A stretch of DNA of 64,000 nt, from positions 1,674,001-1,738,000 of the forward strand of contig NZ_CP035534.1 in the NCBI RefSeq assembly GCF_009068765.1. The letters run 5' to 3'. Positions 44,984 through 52,180 of the stretch are shown one piece after another. Position 1 is the stretch's first letter; every line of letters begins with the position of its first letter. A model generated the notes under the pieces. It was given only the letters and a program-made list of their open reading frames with translations, did no database searches and was not told the DNA's origin. The position numbers and the translations under genes are program-made. The DNA comes from Sulfurimonas hydrogeniphila (GTDB lineage: Bacteria; Campylobacterota; Campylobacteria; Campylobacterales; Sulfurimonadaceae).

Positions 44984-44999
44984 ATACAAAGGAAAAAAT

Positions 45000-45527
45000 A
45001 TGGCATATATACAACTACCGGAATTTGAAGAAATGAGCCCTGCAATTCAGGACAAAGCAAGACCTATTTTAGAAAAAACAGGAAAACTCGGAGAGATATT
45101 CAAACTCTTGGCTCTTGATGAAAAAGTTTACTTTGCAACAGACACAATGATACAAAAATACCTTTTGGATGAAACAACACTCTCATACGATATAAAAGAG
45201 TCTATCGCTTTGCTTATATCTTTGGAAAATGGCTGTAAAATGTGTGTAGATGTCCATAAAAGTATCGCAAAAATGTTAGGTATGAGTGAGGAGAGAATCG
45301 AAGAAGTTTTACAGGGTGTCGATGATTTGGATGCTGATGAAGCAGAAAAAGCACTTTTAAACTTCTGTATACGCGCATCCAAAAAAGACAACTACAAAGT
45401 TACAAAAGAAGAGATAGACAACTTGAAAAAACTCGGCTGGAGTGATATCCAAATAGTCGAAGCAGTTGCTATTACCGGTTACTTTAACTACATTAACACA
45501 CTTTCAAATGTTTTTGGCTTAGAGTAA
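45000..45527 (+). CDS. AhpD-like carboxymuconolactone decarboxylase family
   Basis: The 175-residue helical protein carries the AhpD-type redox motif E-x2-C-x2-C-x3-H in LENGCKMCVDVHKS. Such proteins are often thiol-based peroxidase reductases rather than true decarboxylases. An AAAGGA site precedes the ATG. Its place in a sulfur-transport operon suggests a role in thiol or persulfide redox. Confidence 0.85.
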   Translation: MAYIQLPEFEEMSPAIQDKARPILEKTGKLGEIFKLLALDEKVYFATDTMIQKYLLDETTLSYDIKESIALLISLENGCKMCVDVHKSIAKMLGMSEERIEEVLQGVDDLDADEAEKALLNFCIRASKKDNYKVTKEEIDNLKKLGWSDIQIVEAVAITGYFNYINTLSNVFGLE

Positions 45528-45531
45528 GAAT

Positions 45532-45978
45532 ATGAAAAATGTTTTTTTAATTCTCAGCCTTTTTAGTGTACTTGTCAATGCCAGAGAGTATAAAGTTGTC
45601 TTTGACTGCAGTTCGGCTGATGCATCTTATATAAAAAGCCGTATGTGGCTTGTCGGAAAAACTATAGATATGATTGAAGAACAGGGAGATACTGCAAAAG
45701 TAGCACTGACACTTCACGGCTCCTGCGTTGCAATGGTGGCAAAAGATTACGACATGACAGTACCGGATGAAGATGTCCAAGATATAAAACAATCCCAGCA
45801 ATACCTCAAGAAACTTGCAAAAAGAAAAAATGTCACCATCACTGCCTGCGCTATGTCTCTGGCACATAATGCTATTGAAAAAGAAGATGTTCTGCCTTTT
45901 GTAAAGATTTCAAAAAACAGTTTCTTAGATACCATCAGATACCAAAATGACGGGTATGCGCTCATGAGTTTCAAATAA
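45532..45978 (+). CDS. Exported DsrE-like protein (second copy)
   Basis: The 148-residue protein has a signal peptide (about 1-17) and a DsrE-like body with VKVALT-type strands, LHGSCVAMVAKDYD and NVTITACAMSLAHN. It is distantly similar in layout to the protein at 39627. It begins four bases after the CMD gene. Substrate is unknown. Confidence 0.72.
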   Translation: MKNVFLILSLFSVLVNAREYKVVFDCSSADASYIKSRMWLVGKTIDMIEEQGDTAKVALTLHGSCVAMVAKDYDMTVPDEDVQDIKQSQQYLKKLAKRKNVTITACAMSLAHNAIEKEDVLPFVKISKNSFLDTIRYQNDGYALMSFK

Positions 45979-45990
45979 AAAGGTTTGGCA

Positions 45991-46389
45991 ATGCAAAAAA
46001 TTTTTATACTGCTTTTTGTTTTGTTCTCCTGTGCACAGGCACAAAACAGCGTTACAGATACAACGCAAGAGTTACAATGGCTTGATACAAAGGATATGCA
46101 GAAGTTTAACGGTATATGGAAACTGGCAAACAGTTACTGTAAAGCATTACATGCAGCGCAAAAAGATGACTGGCGACTGCCGACAAAAAAGGAACTGCAA
46201 CACCTGGGAGAGTCAAAAAAACTCAAAGCAAAATTCAGGCACCTTGATACTGCGCTGTACTGGAGTAAAGATATAGACAAAAGCAGTGACGGATTTAATG
46301 CTTATACCGTCTATACAGGAAACGGTTTCATCTCATCAACGGATAAATGCAATACAAACAAACTGGTATGTGTCAGAAAACTACAGTGA
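45991..46389 (+). CDS. Exported DUF1566 (Lcl-like) protein
   Basis: About 132 residues with a signal peptide and a DUF1566 domain: TQELQWLDT, DDWRLPTKKELQHL, ALYWSKD and the C-terminal VCVRK. Two cysteine pairs could form disulfides. The function is unknown; members are often surface or periplasmic. ATG at 45991 is preferred over TTG at 45985. It ends convergently, overlapping the gene at 46381 by nine bases. Confidence 0.8.
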   Translation: MQKIFILLFVLFSCAQAQNSVTDTTQELQWLDTKDMQKFNGIWKLANSYCKALHAAQKDDWRLPTKKELQHLGESKKLKAKFRHLDTALYWSKDIDKSSDGFNAYTVYTGNGFISSTDKCNTNKLVCVRKLQ

Positions 46390-46623
46390 TGAAAGATCAA
46401 ACTCTCTGGTTTGATCTGAACACTCTATTGTAATAATACAGGCAGATTTACTGATTTTTTGAACATTTCCCACATTATCCAGGAGTATCATAGACTTTTT
46501 TGTCACGGGGTCAAAGGTTTTCAGTTTTTCATCTTGAACATAAAAAATACGTCCGCCTCCGCAGCCGTCACCGACAATCCCCTCACAAACAAGATCAGAA
46601 CTCAAATCAAAACCATGAATCAT
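46381..46623 (-). CDS. Small hypothetical protein
   Basis: About 80 residues if it starts at the ATG at 46623 (a start at 46644 is also possible). It begins with MIHGFDLSSDLVCEGIVGDG and looks like a small beta-rich protein. No family is recognised. It overlaps the membrane-protein gene upstream by 17 bases and appears to be the last gene of the surE string. Confidence 0.5.
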   Translation of the reverse strand: MIHGFDLSSDLVCEGIVGDGCGGGRIFYVQDEKLKTFDPVTKKSMILLDNVGNVQKISKSACIITIECSDQTREFDLSSL

Positions 46624-46990
46624 CCAGACACTCCTCTTTTGCATCTTTTACAAACTCTTTATACTCCGTACTGTTTTTGTCCAGATTTTTATACTCATCA
46701 TAGGTATACTCTTTGAAAGTGGCATCATCCAGACATTTGCAAAGCTTCGTAGAGTTTTCGTCACCGCTGCAGTGCGAAAGCATCTCTTTTTTCTGTTCCT
46801 CTTCCCAACCGATGTAGGAGTTATAGTACGGATAAAGCGCCCATATTGCAAAAGCTATTGTCAGGACAATATTGATAATATATTCTCTCTTTTTTGTCTC
46901 AAAATATTTTTTTACATCATAAGAGATTAAAATTATAAAAACAACCTCAAGCCCTATATTAAACCAGTCGCTCTCTAAAAAATCAAACAA
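46607..46990 (-). CDS. Membrane protein with Cys-rich C-terminal segment
   Basis: The 127-residue protein has two membrane segments (about 10-28 and 38-57) and then a soluble tail with four cysteines (SHCSGDENSTKLCKCLDD and EECLDDS). No family is recognised. It begins three bases after the ThiF-like gene and shares its transcript. Confidence 0.6.
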   Translation of the reverse strand: MFDFLESDWFNIGLEVVFIILISYDVKKYFETKKREYIINIVLTIAFAIWALYPYYNSYIGWEEEQKKEMLSHCSGDENSTKLCKCLDDATFKEYTYDEYKNLDKNSTEYKEFVKDAKEECLDDSWF

Positions 46991-46993
46991 ATC

Positions 46994-47638
46994 CTATTTT
47001 TCCTCTCTTAGCTTTTTGATTGCTTCGGCACACATGGTCAGACCGAAAGTTGCCGTGACACCCATAAAGCTGCCTTTTTCTTTTATGACTGCTTCCTCGC
47101 TTGAAAAAATCACTTTATATTTTTTGTTAAAACCGCGTTTTTTCAATTCATACCGAATTTTTGCACCGAATTTATCGCCGTAACTTTTCCAGATATCACC
47201 CACCTGAACCTTTGTCGGATCAAGCCTTTTGGCACTTCCAAAAGAAGAGATGAGTTTTTTATGGCATTTTTGTGCGATTGCGAGTTTTGCATTTCTGTCA
47301 TCTATTGCATCAAGTACCAAGTCATACGGTTCAAAATCAAACTCCTGCACCCACGCTTCGTCTATGCGTCTGTTGATTACATGTAACTCCGGATAGTGCT
47401 CTTTTAAGGCGTCTACCTTTGTCTCACCTTCATGCAGTTCCGACCACATCTGACGATTTTGGTTTGATTTGTCATAGGTATCAAAATCTACAATCGTGAT
47501 ATCTTTCACACCGCTTCTGTATAAACAGTCCAGGCAGAAGCTGCCGACACCGCCGACACCCAGCAGTAATATTTTAGCATCTTCGAGTTTAGAAAAATCA
47601 TCCTTTAACACAAGTTTTATGCGGTCATATTTTTGCAT
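46994..47638 (-). CDS. ThiF/TcdA-like E1 superfamily protein
   Basis: About 214 residues. The nucleotide-binding LLGVGGVGSFCLDCLYRSG and the IVDFDTYDKSNQNRQ segment are those of ThiF/MoeB/TcdA proteins. Missing C-terminal Cys-rich zinc sites and the family size fit TcdA (CsdL), which cyclises threonylcarbamoyladenosine in tRNA, but this is not certain. ATG at 47638 overlaps the surE stop as TGATG. Confidence 0.8.
   Translation of the reverse strand: MQKYDRIKLVLKDDFSKLEDAKILLLGVGGVGSFCLDCLYRSGVKDITIVDFDTYDKSNQNRQMWSELHEGETKVDALKEHYPELHVINRRIDEAWVQEFDFEPYDLVLDAIDDRNAKLAIAQKCHKKLISSFGSAKRLDPTKVQVGDIWKSYGDKFGAKIRYELKKRGFNKKYKVIFSSEEAVIKEKGSFMGVTATFGLTMCAEAIKKLREEK
47377..47386. repeat. TTACATGTAA palindrome (12 of 16)
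   Basis: In the ThiF/TcdA-like gene, read as Leu-His-Val in ELHVIN. Confidence 0.8.
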
Positions 47639-48423
47639 CAGTCCAACCATTCTTCTAATGTTTTCATGCTTTTGTACGCACTCAAATCAAGCATAATCGG
47701 AGTCACAGATATAAATCCGTCACGTATTGCTTCATAATCGCTCACACCTTTGACACCTTCTCTTGCTCGAAAATTCAGAGGATGCAGCCCAAGCCAGTAG
47801 TGTTTCTCGCCTCGTGGATTACTGTGCACATCGGCTTCATTCGAGTAGATCCTGTACCCTGCATAGGTTATCTTCATCTGTGCCTCTTCAACTGCCGGAG
47901 GAATGTTGATATTTAAAAATTCTCTCTCAGGCAGAGGGAACTTTTCATTTCGTATTTTTGTCACTATCTTTTTGATTGTTTTTTGAGCGAGCGTAAAATC
48001 TCCCTTGGGATTGGTAAAATCCATTACCTGCGAAATCGCAACAGAGGGAATATTGTGCAAAACACCTTCCATAGCACCTGCAGCGGTTCCGCTGTAGGTA
48101 ATGTCTTCACCCATGTTGGAACCTCTGTTTATCCCGCTGACAACAAGGTCTGGTTTGTCTCCCTGAAAAATTGCATTCAAAGAGAGGTACACGCAGTCAG
48201 TGGGTGTTCCGTCTTCGAGTTTAAAAAAGTTCTCTTCAATGCCTACAAAACGCAAAGGTCTTGTCAGGGTCAAAGAGTGTCCGCAGGCAGACTTTTCATT
48301 TGCCGGAGCCACAACAGTCACCTCCACATCTGGGAGCTCACGTAAAGCTTCCACCAGACACAGCAGTCCTTTCGCCTCATATCCGTCATCATTTGTTACT
48401 AAAATTTTATACTTGTTCTTCAT
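47638..48423 (-). CDS. surE: 5'/3'-nucleotidase SurE
   Basis: The 261-residue phosphatase acts on nucleoside monophosphates under stress. The metal-binding LVTNDDGYEAKGL (residues about 8-20), SGINRGSNMGEDITYSGT and later SVTPI segment are intact. Length is normal. It is the first of four coupled minus-strand genes. Confidence 0.95.
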   Translation of the reverse strand: MKNKYKILVTNDDGYEAKGLLCLVEALRELPDVEVTVVAPANEKSACGHSLTLTRPLRFVGIEENFFKLEDGTPTDCVYLSLNAIFQGDKPDLVVSGINRGSNMGEDITYSGTAAGAMEGVLHNIPSVAISQVMDFTNPKGDFTLAQKTIKKIVTKIRNEKFPLPEREFLNINIPPAVEEAQMKITYAGYRIYSNEADVHSNPRGEKHYWLGLHPLNFRAREGVKGVSDYEAIRDGFISVTPIMLDLSAYKSMKTLEEWLD

Positions 48424-48475
48424 AATGTAATTGTATAGAAAACATCATTTACATTTGATAATTTTTCATTATTAC

Positions 48476-48481
48476 CGATAT
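48476..48481 (+). promoter_or_regulatory. Possible sigma-28 type -10 box
   Basis: CGATAT preceded by C resembles the -10 of flagellar sigma-28 promoters in this phylum. A clear TAAA -35 at the right distance is not seen, so this is weak. Confidence 0.25.
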
Positions 48482-48513
48482 AGATTAAAAGTAAAAAAGA
48501 GAAGAAAAGAAAA

Positions 48514-49038
48514 ATGAACACATCTTATGCAGCAAACAGTTACTACCGCCATGATTTGAACATTACCATGAAAACCTCAAGCGGAGACGTTATAACAATG
48601 GACTTTGCAAACGAGAAGTCTGCCTCTGCAAATTATGAGACAGATGGCAGTTCACGCAAAACATCAATGAGCTTTTCCTCAATGTCCTCATTTAAGTTCT
48701 CCATAGATACAAACGGCATCGATGCTCAGGACCAAAAAGAGATAGAAGCTTTCATGAAAACGGCTCAGCCTTATATAGACAAATTTATACAGGAGTTAAG
48801 CGAAGATGCCCCAAAATCACCGGTAACAAAGCTTGCAAAAAAAATAGCCGCACTGTTTCAACCCAATGAAAACAACAGTGAGGCACGCAACAATACTATC
48901 AAAACAAATATTGTAGAAATGTTTGACAGATCACTGCAAAAAGTACAGGAACCTTTCAATATTTTCAAAGAAACACAGAAGCTTCTGGAAAAAACACTCA
49001 AAGAGTTTGATACCTTTAACAAAGAACTTTACGCCTAA
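48514..49038 (+). CDS. Hypothetical protein, possibly motility-associated
   Basis: The 174-residue soluble protein is not recognised. It starts with MNTSYAANSYYRHDLNITMK, is serine-rich in residues 35-65 and helical and lysine-rich after 75. No signal peptide or cysteine is present. The weak sigma-28-like box upstream and its composition hint at a flagellum-related role, which is inference only. Confidence 0.6.
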   Translation: MNTSYAANSYYRHDLNITMKTSSGDVITMDFANEKSASANYETDGSSRKTSMSFSSMSSFKFSIDTNGIDAQDQKEIEAFMKTAQPYIDKFIQELSEDAPKSPVTKLAKKIAALFQPNENNSEARNNTIKTNIVEMFDRSLQKVQEPFNIFKETQKLLEKTLKEFDTFNKELYA

Positions 49039-49050
49039 AAATGCAAAAAC

Positions 49051-49080
49051 TTGACAATAGCGTCAGAGTTATTGTAAAAT
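49051..49080 (+). promoter_or_regulatory. Promoter of rho
   Basis: TTGACA (49051-49056) and TAAAAT (49075-49080) are 18 bases apart. The leader would be about 75 bases. ACAATA and TATTGT within it form a loose inverted repeat. Confidence 0.6.
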
Positions 49081-49161
49081 TCCAGCAACAAGACAGATAC
49101 ACAAGGTATCTTTGAATCTTTCCTACAATTTCAATCCTAATCAATTAAGGCAGTCATACAT

Positions 49162-50514
49162 ATGAGTGAACATGAATCTTCCACACAATCGCGTAAAAAC
49201 ACTAAAAACAATCATAAAAACAATTCAAAATCCAGAACACACACTCCTGTAAAAGGCTCAAGTGTCGAAGAACTTCGTACAAAAAGCATTCAAGAGCTTG
49301 TTGATATAGCGACACAGCTTGGTGTTGAACAGCCAAATGAACTCAAACGCCAGGATGTAATCTTTGAAATACTCAAAGCGCAGACTGCACAGGGCGGCTA
49401 TATTCTTTTCAGCGGTATTTTGGAAATCATGCAAGACGGTTACGGTTTTATCCGTTCAATCGATCAGAGTTTTAATGAAAGTATCAATGATGCCTATGTA
49501 TCAAACACACAAATCAAACGCTTTGCTCTGCGAAACGGAGATGTTGTAACGGGTCAGGTTCGTCCTCCCAAAGATCAGGAACGCTACTACGCGCTTATAA
49601 AGATAGAAGCAGTCAACTCCCTTCCTCCGGAAGAGAGTAAGAAAAGACCTCTTTTTGAAAACCTCACACCACTTTATCCGACAGAACAGCTCAAACTCGA
49701 ATACCGTGAAAAAGGCTTGACAGGCCGTATGATGGATCTTTTTTGCCCTATCGGAAAGGGACAGCGCGGTTTGATAGTTGCGCCTCCAAGAAGCGGGAAA
49801 ACAGAGCTTTTAAAAGAGATTGCACACGGTATTACGACAAATCATGCTGAAGTTGATTTGATGGTACTTCTTGTGGACGAACGCCCAGAAGAGGTAACAG
49901 ACATGGAGAGAAGCGTCAAAGGAGAAGTCTACAGTTCTACCTTTGATATGCCTGCAAAAAACCATGTAAAAGTTGCCGAGATGGTCATAGAAAAAGCAAA
50001 ACGTAGAGTAGAGCTTGGTCGTGATGTCGTTATTCTCCTGGATTCTATCACTCGTCTTGCACGTGCCTACAACACAGTTACCCCTTCAAGCGGAAAAGTG
50101 CTCTCGGGTGGTGTGGATGCAAATGCCCTGCATAAGCCAAAACGTTTCTTCGGAGCGGCGAGAAACATTGAAAACGGCGGCAGTTTGACTATTATTGCCA
50201 CAGCTTTGGTTGATACGGGAAGCCGAATGGATGAAGTTATCTTTGAAGAGTTCAAAGGGACAGGAAATATGGAAGTCGTCCTTGACAGAAAAATTGCAGA
50301 CAGACGTATCTACCCTGCTATTGACATTCTCAAATCAGGAACACGTAAAGATGAACTCCTTATCGGTCCAGAAGTATTGCAGAAGGTATTTATTCTTCGT
50401 CAGATGCTGCATAAACAGGATAACGAAGTCGAAGCACTCAAATTTATCTACAACACTATGGGCAAAAAATCTACGAATGAAGAGTTTCTTGAAAGTATGA
50501 ACACAAACAGCTAG
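49162..50514 (+). CDS. rho: Transcription termination factor Rho
   Basis: The 450-residue RNA-dependent ATPase has a lysine/asparagine-rich N-terminal extension (about 1-35), a Rho N-terminal and cold-shock-like RNA-binding domain ([21 protein letters not shown]), and the ATPase domain with Walker [17 protein letters not shown] near 205-213, the [10 protein letters not shown] motif and the [22 protein letters not shown] loop. Length is a little over the E. coli form because of the extension. A REP-type element follows its stop. Confidence 0.97.
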   Translation: MSEHESSTQSRKNTKNNHKNNSKSRTHTPVKGSSVEELRTKSIQELVDIATQLGVEQPNELKRQDVIFEILKAQTAQGGYILFSGILEIMQDGYGFIRSIDQSFNESINDAYVSNTQIKRFALRNGDVVTGQVRPPKDQERYYALIKIEAVNSLPPEESKKRPLFENLTPLYPTEQLKLEYREKGLTGRMMDLFCPIGKGQRGLIVAPPRSGKTELLKEIAHGITTNHAEVDLMVLLVDERPEEVTDMERSVKGEVYSSTFDMPAKNHVKVAEMVIEKAKRRVELGRDVVILLDSITRLARAYNTVTPSSGKVLSGGVDANALHKPKRFFGAARNIENGGSLTIIATALVDTGSRMDEVIFEEFKGTGNMEVVLDRKIADRRIYPAIDILKSGTRKDELLIGPEVLQKVFILRQMLHKQDNEVEALKFIYNTMGKKSTNEEFLESMNTNS

Positions 50515-50528
50515 TGTTCATGTTTTTA

Positions 50529-50600
50529 GGAACCCGTACTTCAGTGCGGGCTAAGAGTGACAAGAGTATTACAACAGCCGGCACTGAAGTACCGGTTTCG
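50529..50600. repeat. Complete BIME-like element (two inverted REPs)
   Basis: A first hairpin CCCGTACTTCAGTGCGGG (50533-50550, preceded by GGAA) and a second CCGGCACTGAAGTACCGG (50578-50595, followed by TTTC) lie in opposite orientation around a spacer of 27 bases ending ACAACAG. It sits between convergent rho and the thioredoxin-like gene and may also stop transcription from both sides. Confidence 0.8.
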
Positions 50601-50617
50601 AAATTGAGATTAAGTCC

Positions 50618-50947
50618 TTAACACTCTTTCAAAATCACATCTATCATATCATCGGCAAGAGTAATCCCTGTTCTGTAAAAAAGCTGTTTCTCTGCCTCTT
50701 TAAATATCAAAGTAGTCGGCACTTCTTCAACAAAATACCGCTGTGTCAGATACTCCGACTTTCCGCTGTCAATGCTCAAAACAGAGACATTCGCAAGCCT
50801 GTCACACAACTCCTCAAGCTCCATGTCCATAATCTGGCATGCATCACAGTAGTAAGAACCAAACTTTAAAACGACAAATTTTTCTTTTTCAAATTCTCTT
50901 GCCAAAACAACATCAAAATTATCTTCATCCACATCTATAAACGCCAT
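50618..50947 (-). CDS. Thioredoxin-like protein
   Basis: The 109-residue cytoplasmic protein has a thioredoxin fold with the redox site YYCDACQIM (C-x-x-C) and the cis-proline segment EEVPTTLIF. The active site is CDAC rather than CGPC, so it is probably not the main thioredoxin. It starts three bases after murD. Confidence 0.88.
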   Translation of the reverse strand: MAFIDVDEDNFDVVLAREFEKEKFVVLKFGSYYCDACQIMDMELEELCDRLANVSVLSIDSGKSEYLTQRYFVEEVPTTLIFKEAEKQLFYRTGITLADDMIDVILKEC

Positions 50948-50950
50948 TGT

Positions 50951-52180
50951 CTATCCTTTTAATTGCTTAACTGCTCTTTTAAACTCATCCCCACGCTCTG
51001 CAAAGTTTTTATATTCGTTAAAACTCGAAGCAGCAGGAGAGAACAACACGGTTTTTCTTGCTATATTATAGGCTTTTTTGACACTCTCTTGCAAGTTTTT
51101 TTGCAAAAACAAATTTTTTTGTTTCACTTTTACATGTAAAGCATCATAAATTTTTTTCCCTGTATCTGAAAAAAGTATGATGTTTGCGACATCACTTGCA
51201 AGCAAAAAATCTATCAGCACTTCATAATGCACACCTCTGTCATTCCCCCCGATTATAAGCGTATCAACATTTTTTAAAATTTTCACAGCCTCTATGGTAG
51301 CCTGAGGGATTGTTGCTATTGAGTCATTTATATAAGACACACCCTTGACTTCTTTGACAAATTCCAGCCTGTGAGGAAGCGTTTGAAAAGTGTTAAGTGT
51401 TTGCATATATGCCTCATCACCGAGTGCCAAAATTTCTTTGAGTTTTTCAAGTATCTGCAAAGTAGATTGATGAATAAACCCGTTTTGCAGACTGAAATCC
51501 ACACTGTATTTGAGTTCATTTTCATATACATTATATCCGCAGTCCAATTTTTGCGCCAGATTATAGATAAAAACATCCTTTTTGCTCTGATACCTGTATA
51601 TATTGAACTTGGCTGCATAGTATTCCTGTACATCTTTGTAATAATCCAAATGTTCTTCAAACAGATTGGTCAAAATCGCAATATGAGGGGAGTGCGTTAC
51701 ATGTAAGAGCTGATGAGAGGAGAGTTCCATCACTATTTTTGTCTCAGCACTGATCTCTTCGAGCATATCAAAAGCGGGTATACCGATATTGCCACATAAA
51801 ATACTCTTTTTTTCTGCATTTTTCAACAAACTGTCTATAAGTGTTACAAGGGTACTTTTGCCTTTTGTTCCCGTTACTCCGATAATCTGATGTTTAAAAT
51901 GCTTGAGCAACAGTGCAGTTGTAGAAGAAAAATGAAAAGAGTGATAATCAATGTCCAAATTATACAAAGAGATACCGGGTGATTTGATAATCAGTTCTGC
52001 TTCATGGAGCCTGTCCAAATAATTCTCATCACAAGAAGGATGATTTTTATCTATAATAACAAGTTCAGTACCCGGTAAATATTTTTGTGCAAAATTATAA
52101 AAAGACTTCCCTTCTACACCAAAACCGAAAATCCCGATACTTTTATACTGTTTTAAATCAGAAACTAAGTTTTTCAACAT
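50951..52180 (-). CDS. murD: MurD-type UDP-MurNAc-L-Ala glutamate ligase
   Basis: About 409 residues. The Mur ligase ATP site GVTGTKGKSTLVTLI lies near residue 105, followed by KIVMELSSHQLLHV, EHLDYYKDVQEY and the C-terminal FSPAASSFNEYKNFAERGDEF. Ordinary MurD adds D-glutamate to UDP-MurNAc-L-alanine; the adjacent MurL-like gene raises the possibility that it adds L-glutamate (MurD2 type). Canonical ELSSFQ is ELSSHQ here. ATG at 52180 is chosen; the frame to 52231 would run into the neighbour. Confidence 0.9.
   Translation of the reverse strand: MLKNLVSDLKQYKSIGIFGFGVEGKSFYNFAQKYLPGTELVIIDKNHPSCDENYLDRLHEAELIIKSPGISLYNLDIDYHSFHFSSTTALLLKHFKHQIIGVTGTKGKSTLVTLIDSLLKNAEKKSILCGNIGIPAFDMLEEISAETKIVMELSSHQLLHVTHSPHIAILTNLFEEHLDYYKDVQEYYAAKFNIYRYQSKKDVFIYNLAQKLDCGYNVYENELKYSVDFSLQNGFIHQSTLQILEKLKEILALGDEAYMQTLNTFQTLPHRLEFVKEVKGVSYINDSIATIPQATIEAVKILKNVDTLIIGGNDRGVHYEVLIDFLLASDVANIILFSDTGKKIYDALHVKVKQKNLFLQKNLQESVKKAYNIARKTVLFSPAASSFNEYKNFAERGDEFKRAVKQLKG
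51130..51139. repeat. TTACATGTAA palindrome (13 of 16)
   Basis: In murD, extended to TTTTACATGTAAA on the left, read as Leu-His-Val in ALHVKV. Confidence 0.8.
51697..51706. repeat. TTACATGTAA palindrome (14 of 16)
   Basis: In murD, read as Leu-His-Val in LLHVTHS. Confidence 0.8.
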
